Assembly (NCBI RefSeq): GCF_015291705.1
Contig: NZ_CP030050.1
Coordinates: forward strand, 3,472,001 to 3,536,000
Reading direction: 5' to 3'
Source: Bradyrhizobium arachidis
GTDB lineage: Bacteria; Pseudomonadota; Alphaproteobacteria; Rhizobiales; Xanthobacteraceae
DNA: 64,000 nt
Positions 1 through 8,673 of the stretch are shown one piece after another. Numbering within the stretch: position 1 is the first letter of the stretch; the number at the start of each line of letters is the position of its first letter. The notes beneath the pieces are model-generated. The model was not told the DNA's origin. It searched no databases and saw only the letters and a list, made by a program, of their open reading frames with translations. The position numbers were made by a program, and so were the translations under genes.

Positions 1-2138
1 GCGGCCTGACGGGAGCGCTCGAGACCGGGCTTGCCGGCGTCAAGCGCGGGCAGGTGAAGCTCGACAGCACCGAGCGGCCCTTCAACCAGATCGCGCAGAC
101 CGTCGAGACCGTGCTCAACAAGGGCAATGCGACCTTCTCCTGGCGCGAGCTCGTCAGCGACCAGCCGCTGTCGGATTCGGACAAGCGCGCCTTCATCGAG
201 TTCAAGCCGATCCTCGATTACAACGCGCTGGAGCCCGGCAAGGACGCCACCGACGCGATCCGCAAGGCTGCCGCCGAGCTCGATTTCCCGACCAAATTCC
301 AGGCGCGGGTGCGGTTGACCGGCCCGGTCCCGATCGCGAACGAAGAATACGCCACCGTCCAGGAAGGCGCCGTCGTCAACGGCATCGGCACCGTTCTCGT
401 CGTGCTGCTGATCCTCTGGCTGGCGTTGCATTCGGCGAAGATCATCTTCGCGGTGTTCATCAATCTGTTCGTCGGACTCGCGATCACGACCGCGGCCGGG
501 CTGATGATGGTGGGCTCGTTCAATCTGCTGTCGATCGCGTTCGCCGTGCTGTTCGTCGGCCTCGGCGTCGATTTCGGCATCCAGTACAGCGTCCGCTATC
601 GCTCGGAGCGCTACAAGCACGACGACCTCACGGGTGCGCTGGTGCTGGCGGCGAAGCGTTCGGCGATCCCGCTGTCGCTGGCGGCGATGGCGACCGCGGC
701 CGGCTTCCTCTGCTTCATGCCGACCGATTACAAGGGCATCGCGGAGCTGGGCCAGATCGCCGGCGTCGGCATGCTGGTGGCGTTCCTGTCCTCGATCACC
801 GTCCTGCCGGCCATGCTCAAGCTGCTCAACCCGCCCGGCGAGAAGGAGCCGGTCGGCTACGCCTTCCTGGCGCCGCTCGATCACTTCCTGGAGAAGCACC
901 GCGTGCTGGTCGTCGGCGGCACGCTGCTGCTGGCGCTCGCCGGCCTCCCGCTGCTCTATTTCATGAAGTTCGACTTCAACCCGATGAACCTGCGCAACCC
1001 GCATGCCGAGTCGATCGCGACCTTCCTCGACCTGCGCAAGGATCCCAACACCGGCGCCAATGCCATCAACGTGATGACCACGTCGGAGGAGCAGGCGAGG
1101 CAGGTCGAGGCGAGGCTGGAGAAGGTCCCGGAGGTGCTGCGGGTGATGTCGCTCGACAGCTTCGTGCCGCAGGACCAGCAGCCGAAGCTGAAGCTGATCG
1201 CGCAGGGCGCCAAGGTGCTCAATCCCGCGCTCAACCCCGATCAGATCGATGCGGCGCCGACGGATCAGGAAAATGTCGAGGCGCTGAAATCCTCGGTCGA
1301 CAATCTGCGCCGGACCGCCGGTGATGCGAAGGGGCCCGGCGCGGTCGCCTCGCGCCGGCTGGCGGACGCGCTCGAGAAGCTCGCCAATGGCGACGAGGCC
1401 ACGCGCAACAAGGCGCAGGACGTGTTCGTCACGCCGATGAAGATCGTGTTCGACCAGCTCAGGAACGCGATGCAGGCAGGTCCGGTCACGCTGGCTTCGC
1501 TGCCGCCCGATCTCGTCAGCGCCTGGAAGAGCAAGGACGGCGTCATCCGCGTCGAGGCGCTGCCCAAAGGCGATCCCAACGACAACGACACGCTGCGCAG
1601 ATTTGCCGCCGCGGTGCTCGCGGCCGAGCCGACGGCGATTGGCGGGCCGGTCTCGATCCTGAAGTCCGGCGATACCGTGGTGAAGGCGTTCATTCACGCC
1701 GGCATCTACGCGCTACTGGTGATCGGCCTGTTGCTGTGGATCACGCTGCGGCGGTTCGTCGACGTGTTGATGACGCTGGTGCCGCTGCTGGTGGCCGGCG
1801 CGGTGACGCTCGAGATCTGCGTGTTGATCGGCCTGCCGCTCAACTTCGCCAACATCGTCGCGTTCCCGCTGCTGCTCGGCGTCGGCGTCGCCTTCAAGAT
1901 CTATTATGTCGTGGCCTGGCGCTCCGGCAGAACGAACCTGCTCCAGACCAGCCTCACGCGAGCAATCTTCTTCAGTGCGCTGACGACGGCGACTGCGTTC
2001 GGCAGCCTGTGGCTGTCGAGCCATCCCGGCACGTCCAGCATGGGCAAGCTGCTCGCACTCTCGCTGGTGACGACGCTTGCCGCCGTGCTGCTGTTCCAGC
2101 CGGCCCTAATGGGCAAGCCCCGCAATCTCAGGGAGTAG
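1..2138 (+). CDS. hpnN: Hopanoid transporter HpnN, RND superfamily (5' end outside window)
   Basis: The frame is open from the left edge, so the gene starts upstream; about 711 codons are visible. HpnN is an inner-membrane RND protein that moves hopanoids toward the outer membrane. The visible part has the first RND membrane bundle, with the motif GLGVDFGIQYSVRYR near base 560. A periplasmic half follows, then a second bundle near 1690-2100 with the related motif LLGVGVAFKIYYVVAWR. The family is usually about 850-900 residues, so roughly 150-200 N-terminal residues are missing. hpnO lies 0.7 kb downstream, which supports a hopanoid locus. The last 33 bases overlap the 3' end of the convergent DUF2147 gene. 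Confidence 0.88.
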   Translation, partial: GLTGALETGLAGVKRGQVKLDSTERPFNQIAQTVETVLNKGNATFSWRELVSDQPLSDSDKRAFIEFKPILDYNALEPGKDATDAIRKAAAELDFPTKFQARVRLTGPVPIANEEYATVQEGAVVNGIGTVLVVLLILWLALHSAKIIFAVFINLFVGLAITTAAGLMMVGSFNLLSIAFAVLFVGLGVDFGIQYSVRYRSERYKHDDLTGALVLAAKRSAIPLSLAAMATAAGFLCFMPTDYKGIAELGQIAGVGMLVAFLSSITVLPAMLKLLNPPGEKEPVGYAFLAPLDHFLEKHRVLVVGGTLLLALAGLPLLYFMKFDFNPMNLRNPHAESIATFLDLRKDPNTGANAINVMTTSEEQARQVEARLEKVPEVLRVMSLDSFVPQDQQPKLKLIAQGAKVLNPALNPDQIDAAPTDQENVEALKSSVDNLRRTAGDAKGPGAVASRRLADALEKLANGDEATRNKAQDVFVTPMKIVFDQLRNAMQAGPVTLASLPPDLVSAWKSKDGVIRVEALPKGDPNDNDTLRRFAAAVLAAEPTAIGGPVSILKSGDTVVKAFIHAGIYALLVIGLLLWITLRRFVDVLMTLVPLLVAGAVTLEICVLIGLPLNFANIVAFPLLLGVGVAFKIYYVVAWRSGRTNLLQTSLTRAIFFSALTTATAFGSLWLSSHPGTSSMGKLLALSLVTTLAAVLLFQPALMGKPRNLRE

Positions 2139-2729
2139 GCAGATGTCGCCGACCGTGTCGGCGGCACCCTTCTGACCAGGCTTGGCGGCGGTCTTCGGCG
2201 CTGCGGGCGCAGGGGCCGCGGCGCCCGTCGTGCCCGGAGCTGCCTGGGTTTTCGGCGCCGTGGGCTTCGGTCCACCCTTCGCCATGGCGTTGGCTGTGCT
2301 CAAGGGAATCGGCGGGCCGACCCGGGTCCAGGTCTCGCCGCCGCAGAGGAAGCCCATCACGCAGCCCTTGATTTCGAGCTGGTCGGTGCCGACAGGCGTG
2401 ATGGTCGCGCTGTAGAGCTGGCCGTCCTTGGCGTTGTAGACCTGACCTTCCCACTGCTCGGTGCCGGGCTTTTTCTTCATGTCGATCAGGGTCGGCATGC
2501 CCAGGGTCGGCCTGTTCTTTTTTGACACATCCGGATTGTTCTCATCGCGGCCGCCGGGCTGCTTTTCCCAGGAAACCGCGCCCCACATGCTGCCACTGCA
2601 TTGGGCGACACGGATGTTGGCGACGCCGTCAGCGACCCGCCAGTCGCCGGTCGGATCCGCGGCGAGCGCGGGGGTCAGGCAGGTGTAACCGCCAGCCAGT
2701 ATTATTCCGGTGTAAAGGGCTAAACGCAT
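2106..2729 (-). CDS. Secreted DUF2147 domain protein
   Basis: A 207-residue protein. I start it at the methionine followed by RLALYTGIILAGG, because this gives a clean signal peptide ending ALA-AD; an upstream ATG would add eight non-signal residues. The mature part has the DUF2147 pattern: an early GDWR, a later WEGQVYNAKDGQLYSATI and a LEIKGC segment. The C-terminal 60 residues are a low-complexity Ala/Pro/Lys tail. DUF2147 proteins are exported and of unknown function. The gene converges on hpnN and the two 3' ends overlap by 33 bases. Its promoter must lie in 2730-2870, shared with hpnO. Confidence 0.8.
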   Translation of the reverse strand: MRLALYTGIILAGGYTCLTPALAADPTGDWRVADGVANIRVAQCSGSMWGAVSWEKQPGGRDENNPDVSKKNRPTLGMPTLIDMKKKPGTEQWEGQVYNAKDGQLYSATITPVGTDQLEIKGCVMGFLCGGETWTRVGPPIPLSTANAMAKGGPKPTAPKTQAAPGTTGAAAPAPAAPKTAAKPGQKGAADTVGDICLLPEIAGLAH

Positions 2730-2808
2730 GAGAGTTCCTTGGCAGTGCAACATGGTCTAAAGCTGTGCTTGCGAAGATGGTCCGAAAAAGGGCAAAAGGC
2801 CGCACAGA

Positions 2809-2847
2809 CCGTTTTCAGTAACGGTCCGTTTTCAGTTGACGAAACGG
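2809..2847. promoter_or_regulatory. Direct and inverted repeats in the DUF2147/hpnO divergent region
   Basis: The 11-mer CCGTTTTCAGT occurs at 2809-2819 and again at 2826-2836, a 17-base period. The second copy also starts an inverted repeat, CCGTTT (2826-2831) with AAACGG (2842-2847). The arrangement resembles an operator in the 141-base gap between divergent genes. No regulator can be named from the sequence. Confidence 0.3.
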
Positions 2848-2870
2848 CCCTCAACCGAAGTATGTAGCGG

Positions 2871-4262
2871 ATGCACAGTCCAAATCCAGACATGTCTCAG
2901 CTGTTCGCGGACCGGCAGGCCCAGCGCAGCGCCCTGCATAATCGGTACCTGAACGAGCAGTTCGTCCGGGTTCTCAAGACCATCGGCTACGATGTCGGCT
3001 TCCAGAAGGGGCAGGGGCAGTACCTCTACGACCGCGACGGGGCGCGCTATCTCGATCTGTTGTCCGGATTCGGCGTGTTCGCGATCGGGCGCAATCATCC
3101 GGTCATGCGCGAGGCGCTCAAGAGCGTGCTCGACGCCGATTTGCCCAATCTGGTCCAGTTCGACGTCTCGACGCTCGCCGGCGTGCTCGCCGAGCGCCTG
3201 CTGAAATATGTTCCCTATCTCGACAAGGCATTTTTCGCCAATTCCGGCGCCGAATGCGTCGAGGCGGCGATCAAGTTCGCCCGCGGCGCCACCGGCCGCC
3301 CCGGCATCGTCTATTGCGCCCACGGCTATCACGGCCTCACCTATGGCGCGCTGTCGCTGACGGGTGATTCGAACTTCCGCACCGGCTTCGAGCCGCTGCT
3401 GCCGGGCTGCACGTCTATCCCGTTCAACGATCTGGCCGCGCTGGAAAAGGCGCTGGCCTCGCGCGAGGTCGCAGCCTTCATCGTCGAGCCGATCCAGGGC
3501 AAGGGCGTCAACATGCCCACCGACGAGTTCCTGCCGGGCGCAGCCGCGCTCTGCAAGAAATACGGCACGCTGTTCGTTGCCGACGAGATCCAGACCGGCA
3601 TGGGCCGTACCGGCCGCTTCCTCGCGGTCGAGCACTGGAACGTCGAGCCCGACATGGTGCTGCTGTCGAAGTCGCTGTCCGGCGGCCACGTGCCTGTCGG
3701 CGCGGTGCTGACGCGCAAGAGCATCTTCGACAAGATCTTCAACCAGATGGACCGTGCGGTGGTGCATGGCTCCACCTTCTCCAAGAACGACCTGGCGATG
3801 GCCGCGGGCATCGCCACGCTCGATGTCATGGAGTCCGAGAAGCTGATCGAGTCCGCTGCCAAGCGCGGCGCCGAGCTGCGCCTTGCGCTGACGCGCATGG
3901 TGCCCGGCTACGAGCTGATGAAGGAAGTGCGCGGCAAGGGCCTGATGATCGGCGTCGAGTTCGGCCCGCCGAAGTCGCTGCGGCTGCGCGCCTCCTGGAA
4001 CGTGCTGGAGACCGCCAACAAAGGCCTGTTCTGCCAGCTCATCACCGTGCCGCTGTTCAAGGACCACAAGATCCTCACCCAGGTCGCCGGCCACGGCAGC
4101 CACACCATCAAGCTGCTGCCGCCGCTCACGATCACCGAAGAAGACTGCAACTGGATCGAGCGCGCCTTCGACGACGTCATCGCCGGCAGCCACAAGGTCC
4201 CCGGCGCGATCTGGTCGCTCGGCAAGACGCTGGTGGACAACGCGGTGCGGCGGTCGGCGTAA
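2871..4262 (+). CDS. hpnO: HpnO, class III PLP aminotransferase of hopanoid biosynthesis
   Basis: 463 residues, full length for class III aminotransferases. HpnO is known to install the amino group of aminobacteriohopanetriol-type hopanoids. Visible features are the PLP-contacting Asp in VADEIQTG (D238), the Schiff-base lysine in LLSKSLSGGH (K267) and the GxGRTGR segment that follows the Asp. Placement just downstream of hpnN makes HpnO much more likely than an ornithine or acetylornithine transaminase. The start is uncertain: neither ATG 2871 nor in-frame ATG 2892 has a clear Shine-Dalgarno sequence. Confidence 0.85.
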   Translation: MHSPNPDMSQLFADRQAQRSALHNRYLNEQFVRVLKTIGYDVGFQKGQGQYLYDRDGARYLDLLSGFGVFAIGRNHPVMREALKSVLDADLPNLVQFDVSTLAGVLAERLLKYVPYLDKAFFANSGAECVEAAIKFARGATGRPGIVYCAHGYHGLTYGALSLTGDSNFRTGFEPLLPGCTSIPFNDLAALEKALASREVAAFIVEPIQGKGVNMPTDEFLPGAAALCKKYGTLFVADEIQTGMGRTGRFLAVEHWNVEPDMVLLSKSLSGGHVPVGAVLTRKSIFDKIFNQMDRAVVHGSTFSKNDLAMAAGIATLDVMESEKLIESAAKRGAELRLALTRMVPGYELMKEVRGKGLMIGVEFGPPKSLRLRASWNVLETANKGLFCQLITVPLFKDHKILTQVAGHGSHTIKLLPPLTITEEDCNWIERAFDDVIAGSHKVPGAIWSLGKTLVDNAVRRSA

Positions 4263-4379
4263 GGCCCCCGCCGCGGCCTGATGTCGCGACGTGCGACCTG
4301 CTGAAGCAGGCCGCCTCCTGAAACCCCAAATCGGCACTTACTTTCCCGGCATTGACCTGACCGGGAGAGGAGCTGCGCG

Positions 4380-4784
4380 ATGCCTGTGACTGGCGGCTGT
4401 CATTGCGGCGCGATCCGCTATGAGGTGAACGGCGAGACGATGGTGCACGCGCTCTGTCATTGTACGGATTGCCGTCGCCATTCCGGAGCACCGATGGTCG
4501 GCTGGGCGATGTATCCGCGCGAAGCGGTCAAGGTGGTGCGCGGCCAGCCGAAGATCTATCACTCCTCGGAGCATGGACGCCGGCACTTCTGTGCCGATTG
4601 CGGCACGGGGCTGTTCTACATCAACGAAAACCTGATGCCCGACGTCATCGACATCCAGAGCGGCACCTATGACGACCCCGATGCCATTCCGGCCGTGATG
4701 CACATCCAGGTCGCCGAACGGATTGGCTGGATGGAGCGGGCGCATGAGCTGCCCGTGTTCGAACGGTTTCCTCCGCTCGAATAA
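4380..4784 (+). CDS. GFA/CENP-V-like zinc protein
   Basis: A 134-residue protein of the GFA fold (glutathione-dependent formaldehyde-activating family, also called CENP-V/GFA). The zinc ligands are all visible: CHC at 7-9, CHCTDC at 26-31 and CADC at 71-74. Family members bind two zinc ions. A true formaldehyde-glutathione role is proven for few of them, so the substrate is unknown. It follows hpnO by 117 bases on the same strand and converges on the anti-sigma gene. A second, different GFA gene occurs at 53286-53750. Confidence 0.85.
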   Translation: MPVTGGCHCGAIRYEVNGETMVHALCHCTDCRRHSGAPMVGWAMYPREAVKVVRGQPKIYHSSEHGRRHFCADCGTGLFYINENLMPDVIDIQSGTYDDPDAIPAVMHIQVAERIGWMERAHELPVFERFPPLE

Positions 4785-4800
4785 CGGCGCGCAGGCGCCG
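4785..4800. terminator. Small hairpin between convergent genes
   Basis: CGGCGC-gcag-GCGCCG is a perfect 6-bp stem filling the whole 16-base gap between the GFA stop and the anti-sigma stop. There is no T-run on either side, so it may be only a weak or Rho-assisted end. Confidence 0.3.
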
Positions 4801-5568
4801 CTACCCCTCCACGTTCGCCTTCATCGCGGCCTCGAACTTGTCGACGAACTCGGCGAGCTCGTCGGCGCCGATATCGCTGACGGCCCAGAAGTTCAGGCCG
4901 CGATTGCCCCAGCGGCGGCAGTTGAAGCCTTGCATGGTCTCGGTCTTCGGTGCGCGATATTCCGCATTCGACGTCTGCGACACGAACAGGTTGATCACGT
5001 GCTGCCGGCGCTTGTAGACGACGGCGCCGATGGCGCGCGCGTCGATATAGTCGAGCCGGCCGCCGACCAGCGTAAAGCCTTGCGCGGTGAGGTCGATCAC
5101 AGGCGGCGCGACGTCGAGCTTGCCGTTGAACCACGGCTTGACGGTGTGCTGGTCGGTCGAGACCACGTCGATGAGGTGGCCGGCCTGCAGCGAGCGCAGA
5201 TGCGCGGAGACGACCTCCGACAGGATGCGCTGCTGGTCGTCCTGGCGCAGCACCACGGCGACGACGCCGGAGGCGGCGAGCGCGGAGACGGCCGAGCCCA
5301 TCGCAAAGCCGCGCAGCACCGAGCGGCGGCTCGGCTGCTGGCGCTGCGGCTGCGGCAATGAAGCCTCGATCCGGCTGCGCAGGCTTGCGGGCGCGGTGTA
5401 GCGCAAATCGGTGTCGGCAAGTACGCGCTGCATCTCGCGCTGAGCGGCAAATTCGGCGGCGCAGTCCGGACAGCCAGCGATATGGGCTTCGACCTCGCGC
5501 GCATGGCCGGCGTCCAGCTCGTTGTCGAGCAGCGCGTGAAGCAGGATCTTTGCTTCGTCGCAGGTCAT
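4801..5568 (-). CDS. Anti-sigma factor with zinc-binding N-terminus (ZAS) and one membrane helix
   Basis: 255 residues. The N-terminal domain has the ZAS zinc pattern C3, H29, C33 and C36 (HIAGCPDC). One membrane helix is predicted at about 88-107. A C-terminal domain of about 145 residues outside the membrane has no recognised function. The start codon overlaps the stop of the ECF sigma gene by four bases (ATGA), so the two are translationally coupled. It should hold the partner sigma factor until a signal, perhaps redox given the zinc cysteines, releases it. An RR-S-V-L pair just before the helix resembles a Tat motif but more likely sets topology. Confidence 0.85.
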   Translation of the reverse strand: MTCDEAKILLHALLDNELDAGHAREVEAHIAGCPDCAAEFAAQREMQRVLADTDLRYTAPASLRSRIEASLPQPQRQQPSRRSVLRGFAMGSAVSALAASGVVAVVLRQDDQQRILSEVVSAHLRSLQAGHLIDVVSTDQHTVKPWFNGKLDVAPPVIDLTAQGFTLVGGRLDYIDARAIGAVVYKRRQHVINLFVSQTSNAEYRAPKTETMQGFNCRRWGNRGLNFWAVSDIGADELAEFVDKFEAAMKANVEG

Positions 5569-6113
5569 TTCGAATGCTCCTCTTCCGCCGTCCAGGCCGC
5601 GCGCAGCATGGCGCGGGCGCGGGCGAGGCGGGACATCACGGTGCCGACGGGCACGCCCGCGGCCTCGGCGATTTCACGATAGGACAGGTTATTGATCTCC
5701 CGCAGCACGAATGTTTCCCTGAATGGCTCGGCGAGCGCCTCGATCAGCTTGCGGACGACGCCGGCATCGCGGCTGCGCAGCACCTCGGTCTCGGGGCTCG
5801 CCTCACTCTCCTGCCATAGTGGCGTCTGCTCGGCGGCGCCGGGCGTATCCTCGATCGCGCTCGGCCGGTGAGCCCGCCGCGCATATTCGGCGTTGCAGAC
5901 ATTGCGCAGGATCGCGAACAGCCAGGGCTTCATCGCCGGCCCGCGATAGCTGTCGAAGTGCTTCAGCGCGCGCAGATAGCACTCCTGCACCGCATCCTCG
6001 GCATCGGAGGCGTCGCGCAGGAGATAGCGCGCGAGCGTATAGACGTCGTCGAGATAGGGTAGCGCCGCCTCGCGGAAGCGCTGCGCCTTCTGCAAATCGT
6101 CGTTGGCGGGCAT
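5565..6113 (-). CDS. ECF RNA polymerase sigma factor
   Basis: The frame is open to 6236, but I choose the ATG at 6113. The added residues would be Ala/Lys-rich junk overlapping the cupredoxin gene, and GAGGAG lies just before 6113, although only two bases away. The product is 182 residues. It has region 2 (RYLLRDASDAEDAVQECYLRAL, then KPWLFAILRN) and region 4 (FRETFVLREINNLSYREIAE, then GTVMSRLARAR). It is coupled by ATGA overlap to its zinc anti-sigma factor. Cupredoxin and metallophosphoesterase genes lie immediately upstream on the same strand and are its likely regulon or operon mates. Confidence 0.88.
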   Translation of the reverse strand: MPANDDLQKAQRFREAALPYLDDVYTLARYLLRDASDAEDAVQECYLRALKHFDSYRGPAMKPWLFAILRNVCNAEYARRAHRPSAIEDTPGAAEQTPLWQESEASPETEVLRSRDAGVVRKLIEALAEPFRETFVLREINNLSYREIAEAAGVPVGTVMSRLARARAMLRAAWTAEEEHSK

Positions 6114-6228
6114 CGCTCCTCGCTTTGCCTCTTGCTTTGCTTCCGCTTTCGCCGCGGTCGAAGCCGCGTGAGCCCGGCCGGCGTGGGACCACCGGCCGGG
6201 CAAGACGTTGATGCCTTGGTTGGAGACG

Positions 6229-6567
6229 TTACTCAACCTTGATCATCCCCGTCATGTGCGGGTGCAGCGAACAAAAATACTTGTAGTCGCCCGCATTGGT
6301 GAAGGTGAACGAGAACTTGTCGTCGGTGTCCAGGGTCTTGGACCTGAACTTGCCGGCCGACACCACGGTGTGCGGGATGTCGTCCCGGTTGGTCCAGGTC
6401 ACGGTGGTGCCGACCTTGATCTTGAGCTCGGCCGGCTGGAACACGAAATTGTCGATGTGCACGTCCAGGTCGTTATCGGCACGGGCTTTTTTTGCGGGCA
6501 ACAGGATGGCCGCGGCCAAAGCGAGACCGAGGTCGACACCGAAGTCGCGGCGATTGAGTATTTTCAT
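6229..6567 (-). CDS. Cupredoxin (type 1 copper protein), exported
   Basis: 112 residues. The N-terminus RRDFG followed by a hydrophobic run and ARA-D looks like a Tat signal. Copper ligands of the amicyanin/plastocyanin type are visible: H66 in DIPHT, then C99-S-L-H102-P-H-M105. It is probably a periplasmic electron carrier. It lies between the metallophosphoesterase gene (19-base gap) and the ECF sigma gene, all on the minus strand. A sigma factor beside a copper redox protein suggests control by copper or oxidative stress, but the sequence does not show which. Confidence 0.86.
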   Translation of the reverse strand: MKILNRRDFGVDLGLALAAAILLPAKKARADNDLDVHIDNFVFQPAELKIKVGTTVTWTNRDDIPHTVVSAGKFRSKTLDTDDKFSFTFTNAGDYKYFCSLHPHMTGMIKVE

Positions 6568-6586
6568 TGTCAGCTTCCGTTCAACC

Positions 6587-7531
6587 TTAGCCCTGCAGCG
6601 GCGTGTCGATGATCGCGAGCCGCTGCTCGTTCTGCTTGAAGTTGACGCTGGCGACGCCGAGCATGGAGCGGAGTTTTGCGTCCTCTACCTTCATCGGTCC
6701 GGGCGAGGGGGCGGCTCCCGGCGCCGGCTGCGGGAAGGCGGTCGAGCGCGCGGTGTGGAAGGTGACGTTGCCCTCGACCTTCTGCATCACCTGGTGGATG
6801 TGGCCGTTGAGCACGGTGACCGAGCCAAAGCCTTTCACGAGCTCCAGCGCGCGGCCGCCGTCCTCGGTGCCCCAGCCCCATTCGGGATAGACGGTCCAGA
6901 GCGGGATGTGGGCGAACAACACGACAGGTGTCGATTTCGACTTGCCGCGCAGATCATCCGCGAGCCAGGTGAGCTGCTCGGCGCCGAGATTGCCAAGACC
7001 ACCGGCCTTGAGGTCGACGACGTTGACGAGGCCGACGAAGTGCACGCCGCCGGCGTCGAAGGAGTACCAGCCCTGGCCCTTGGTGCCGCGGCCGTAGCGC
7101 TCGCGATAGAACTTCACCTCCTCGTCGAGGAAGTCATGTTCGCCGGGGACGTAGTGTACGTCGAGCTTGCTCTGCGAGATGATGCGCTCGGCATTGTCGA
7201 ACTCGGCAGCCTTCGACAGGTGGGTGATGTCGCCGGTGTGGATCATGAAGGACGGTTTTGCCGGCATCGCGTTGATCTTGTTGACGGCCTCCTCCAGCGT
7301 GCCGAGCGCGTTGGGATTGGCCGGCTTGTCGAAGCCGACATGGCTGTCGCTGATCTGCAGGAAGGTCATGCCGGGCGTGGCCGCCGTCGCGGCTTCAGCT
7401 GCGTCGATGATGCCGAGCGAGCGCGGCACGCCGCCCGTGACGGTCCAGAGCACCCCCGTGCCGGCCCAGGTCATGCATTCCAGCACCTTGCGGCGGCTGA
7501 CGCCGTCGTCCCCGTGATCGTGTCCGCTCAT
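6587..7531 (-). CDS. Tat-exported calcineurin-like metallophosphoesterase
   Basis: 314 residues. SRRKVLECM at 12-20 plus a hydrophobic stretch gives a Tat signal. Metal-site motifs are D62-S-H64, GD (D101), a GEHD (usually GNHD) at 130-133, an HIP histidine and the late GHIH. In the third motif the usual Asn is Glu, which is odd for a metal ligand position. The substrate is unknown; the family includes phosphodiesterases and acid phosphatases. It is the first gene of the group that continues into cupredoxin, sigma and anti-sigma. Confidence 0.85.
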   Translation of the reverse strand: MSGHDHGDDGVSRRKVLECMTWAGTGVLWTVTGGVPRSLGIIDAAEAATAATPGMTFLQISDSHVGFDKPANPNALGTLEEAVNKINAMPAKPSFMIHTGDITHLSKAAEFDNAERIISQSKLDVHYVPGEHDFLDEEVKFYRERYGRGTKGQGWYSFDAGGVHFVGLVNVVDLKAGGLGNLGAEQLTWLADDLRGKSKSTPVVLFAHIPLWTVYPEWGWGTEDGGRALELVKGFGSVTVLNGHIHQVMQKVEGNVTFHTARSTAFPQPAPGAAPSPGPMKVEDAKLRSMLGVASVNFKQNEQRLAIIDTPLQG

Positions 7532-7767
7532 CGCACCTCTCCGCTTCGCCCGGAATTGGGCTTCGGGGAGGTGATTGCGGGAGGGGGAGGCTTATTCCCG
7601 GATGCGATGACGATTTCGTGAGTGAGGCCTCGTGTCACGGACGTAGCGCAGCGCCTCTTGCCGGTGCGCTGCAGAGCAGGGACCTAGAAGGCCGCACGGT
7701 ACGTGGTGAGATGGCTCCGGCTCTGCGCAGCAGCGTTGCACGCTGCAGCGCGTCCGGGGCACGAGAC

Positions 7768-8661
7768 TTATTTCGCGAATTCTTTCGCGAGTTCGCGCAC
7801 GGCTTCCACCACGGCCGCCGGCATCTCCTGCGCCACGCAATGCCCGGCACCCTCGAAGACCAGCGTGCTCACCTGCGGAATCAGCGAGACCGCGCGCGCT
7901 GCCATCACCTTGTAGATCGGCCCCGACTTCGCGGCGGTGGTGACGCGCACCGGGCAGTCGATCTCGGTGAGCGACGTAAAAGGATTGCCGCGGGCGTCGC
8001 CGACGTAAACCTGCGTCATCGCCTCGTAGATCGGACGCAGCATCGCTGCCTCGATCTCGGGCGTGCAGCAGAGCCGGACCCGGCCATCCCCCAGCGGCAC
8101 GAAGCCGTGACGCACATAGGCCCGCAGCGAGGTCTCGGTCCAATCCACGAATGCCGGCGCCGCGCGGTAGCGGTTGAACACGGCATCGTGGCTGTCGAAT
8201 TCCGCCTGCCGGCGCAGCGCGCCTTGCACGCGGGAGAGGGCCTCTCCGTCCAATCCACCAGCGCGTGCCGCGCGCGGGTCCATGATGGTCGGCTCCATCA
8301 CGAACAGGCGCGTGAAACGCCCGGGCAATAGCTTTGCCGCGAGCAGGAGGTCGGTCGCCCCCGCACTATGGCCGATGCCGTAGACATCGTGCAGCCCGAG
8401 CGCATCGATGACCCGGCAGACGTCGTCGGCGAAGTCCAGGAAGTGATAAGTGCTGGGCTTGTGGCTGGCGCCGTGGCCGCGGCGGTCGAGGGCGTAGACG
8501 GTGTAGGTCGACGCAAGTTCGCGCGCGACCTCGTCCCAAACATCGGCGACGAAACCGGTGCCGTGCACGAGCAGGGCGGGCGGCTTGCCGCTCTCGCCCC
8601 ATTGCAACATGGCGATCTCTGCGCCGGCGGGGCCGATTGAAAAGCGGTGCGGATTGATCAT
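7768..8661 (-). CDS. Alpha/beta-fold hydrolase
   Basis: 297 residues with a standard alpha/beta hydrolase core. The oxyanion HG motif is at 33-34, the nucleophile elbow GHSAG has S99, and the catalytic His is H274 (GAGHCV). A lid of about 100 residues follows the elbow. There is no signal peptide, so it is cytoplasmic. It begins 12 bases after the GMC oxidoreductase stop on the same strand, so the two are probably one transcript and may act on successive steps of a small-molecule pathway. The substrate cannot be read from the sequence. Confidence 0.85.
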   Translation of the reverse strand: MINPHRFSIGPAGAEIAMLQWGESGKPPALLVHGTGFVADVWDEVARELASTYTVYALDRRGHGASHKPSTYHFLDFADDVCRVIDALGLHDVYGIGHSAGATDLLLAAKLLPGRFTRLFVMEPTIMDPRAARAGGLDGEALSRVQGALRRQAEFDSHDAVFNRYRAAPAFVDWTETSLRAYVRHGFVPLGDGRVRLCCTPEIEAAMLRPIYEAMTQVYVGDARGNPFTSLTEIDCPVRVTTAAKSGPIYKVMAARAVSLIPQVSTLVFEGAGHCVAQEMPAAVVEAVRELAKEFAK

Positions 8662-8673
8662 GGCGATGCGATG

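Noticed and set aside
2836..2866. TTGACG and TATGTA as a promoter for hpnO
   Set aside because: Spacing is 19 bases and the -10 would end four bases before the ATG, placing the start point inside the gene.
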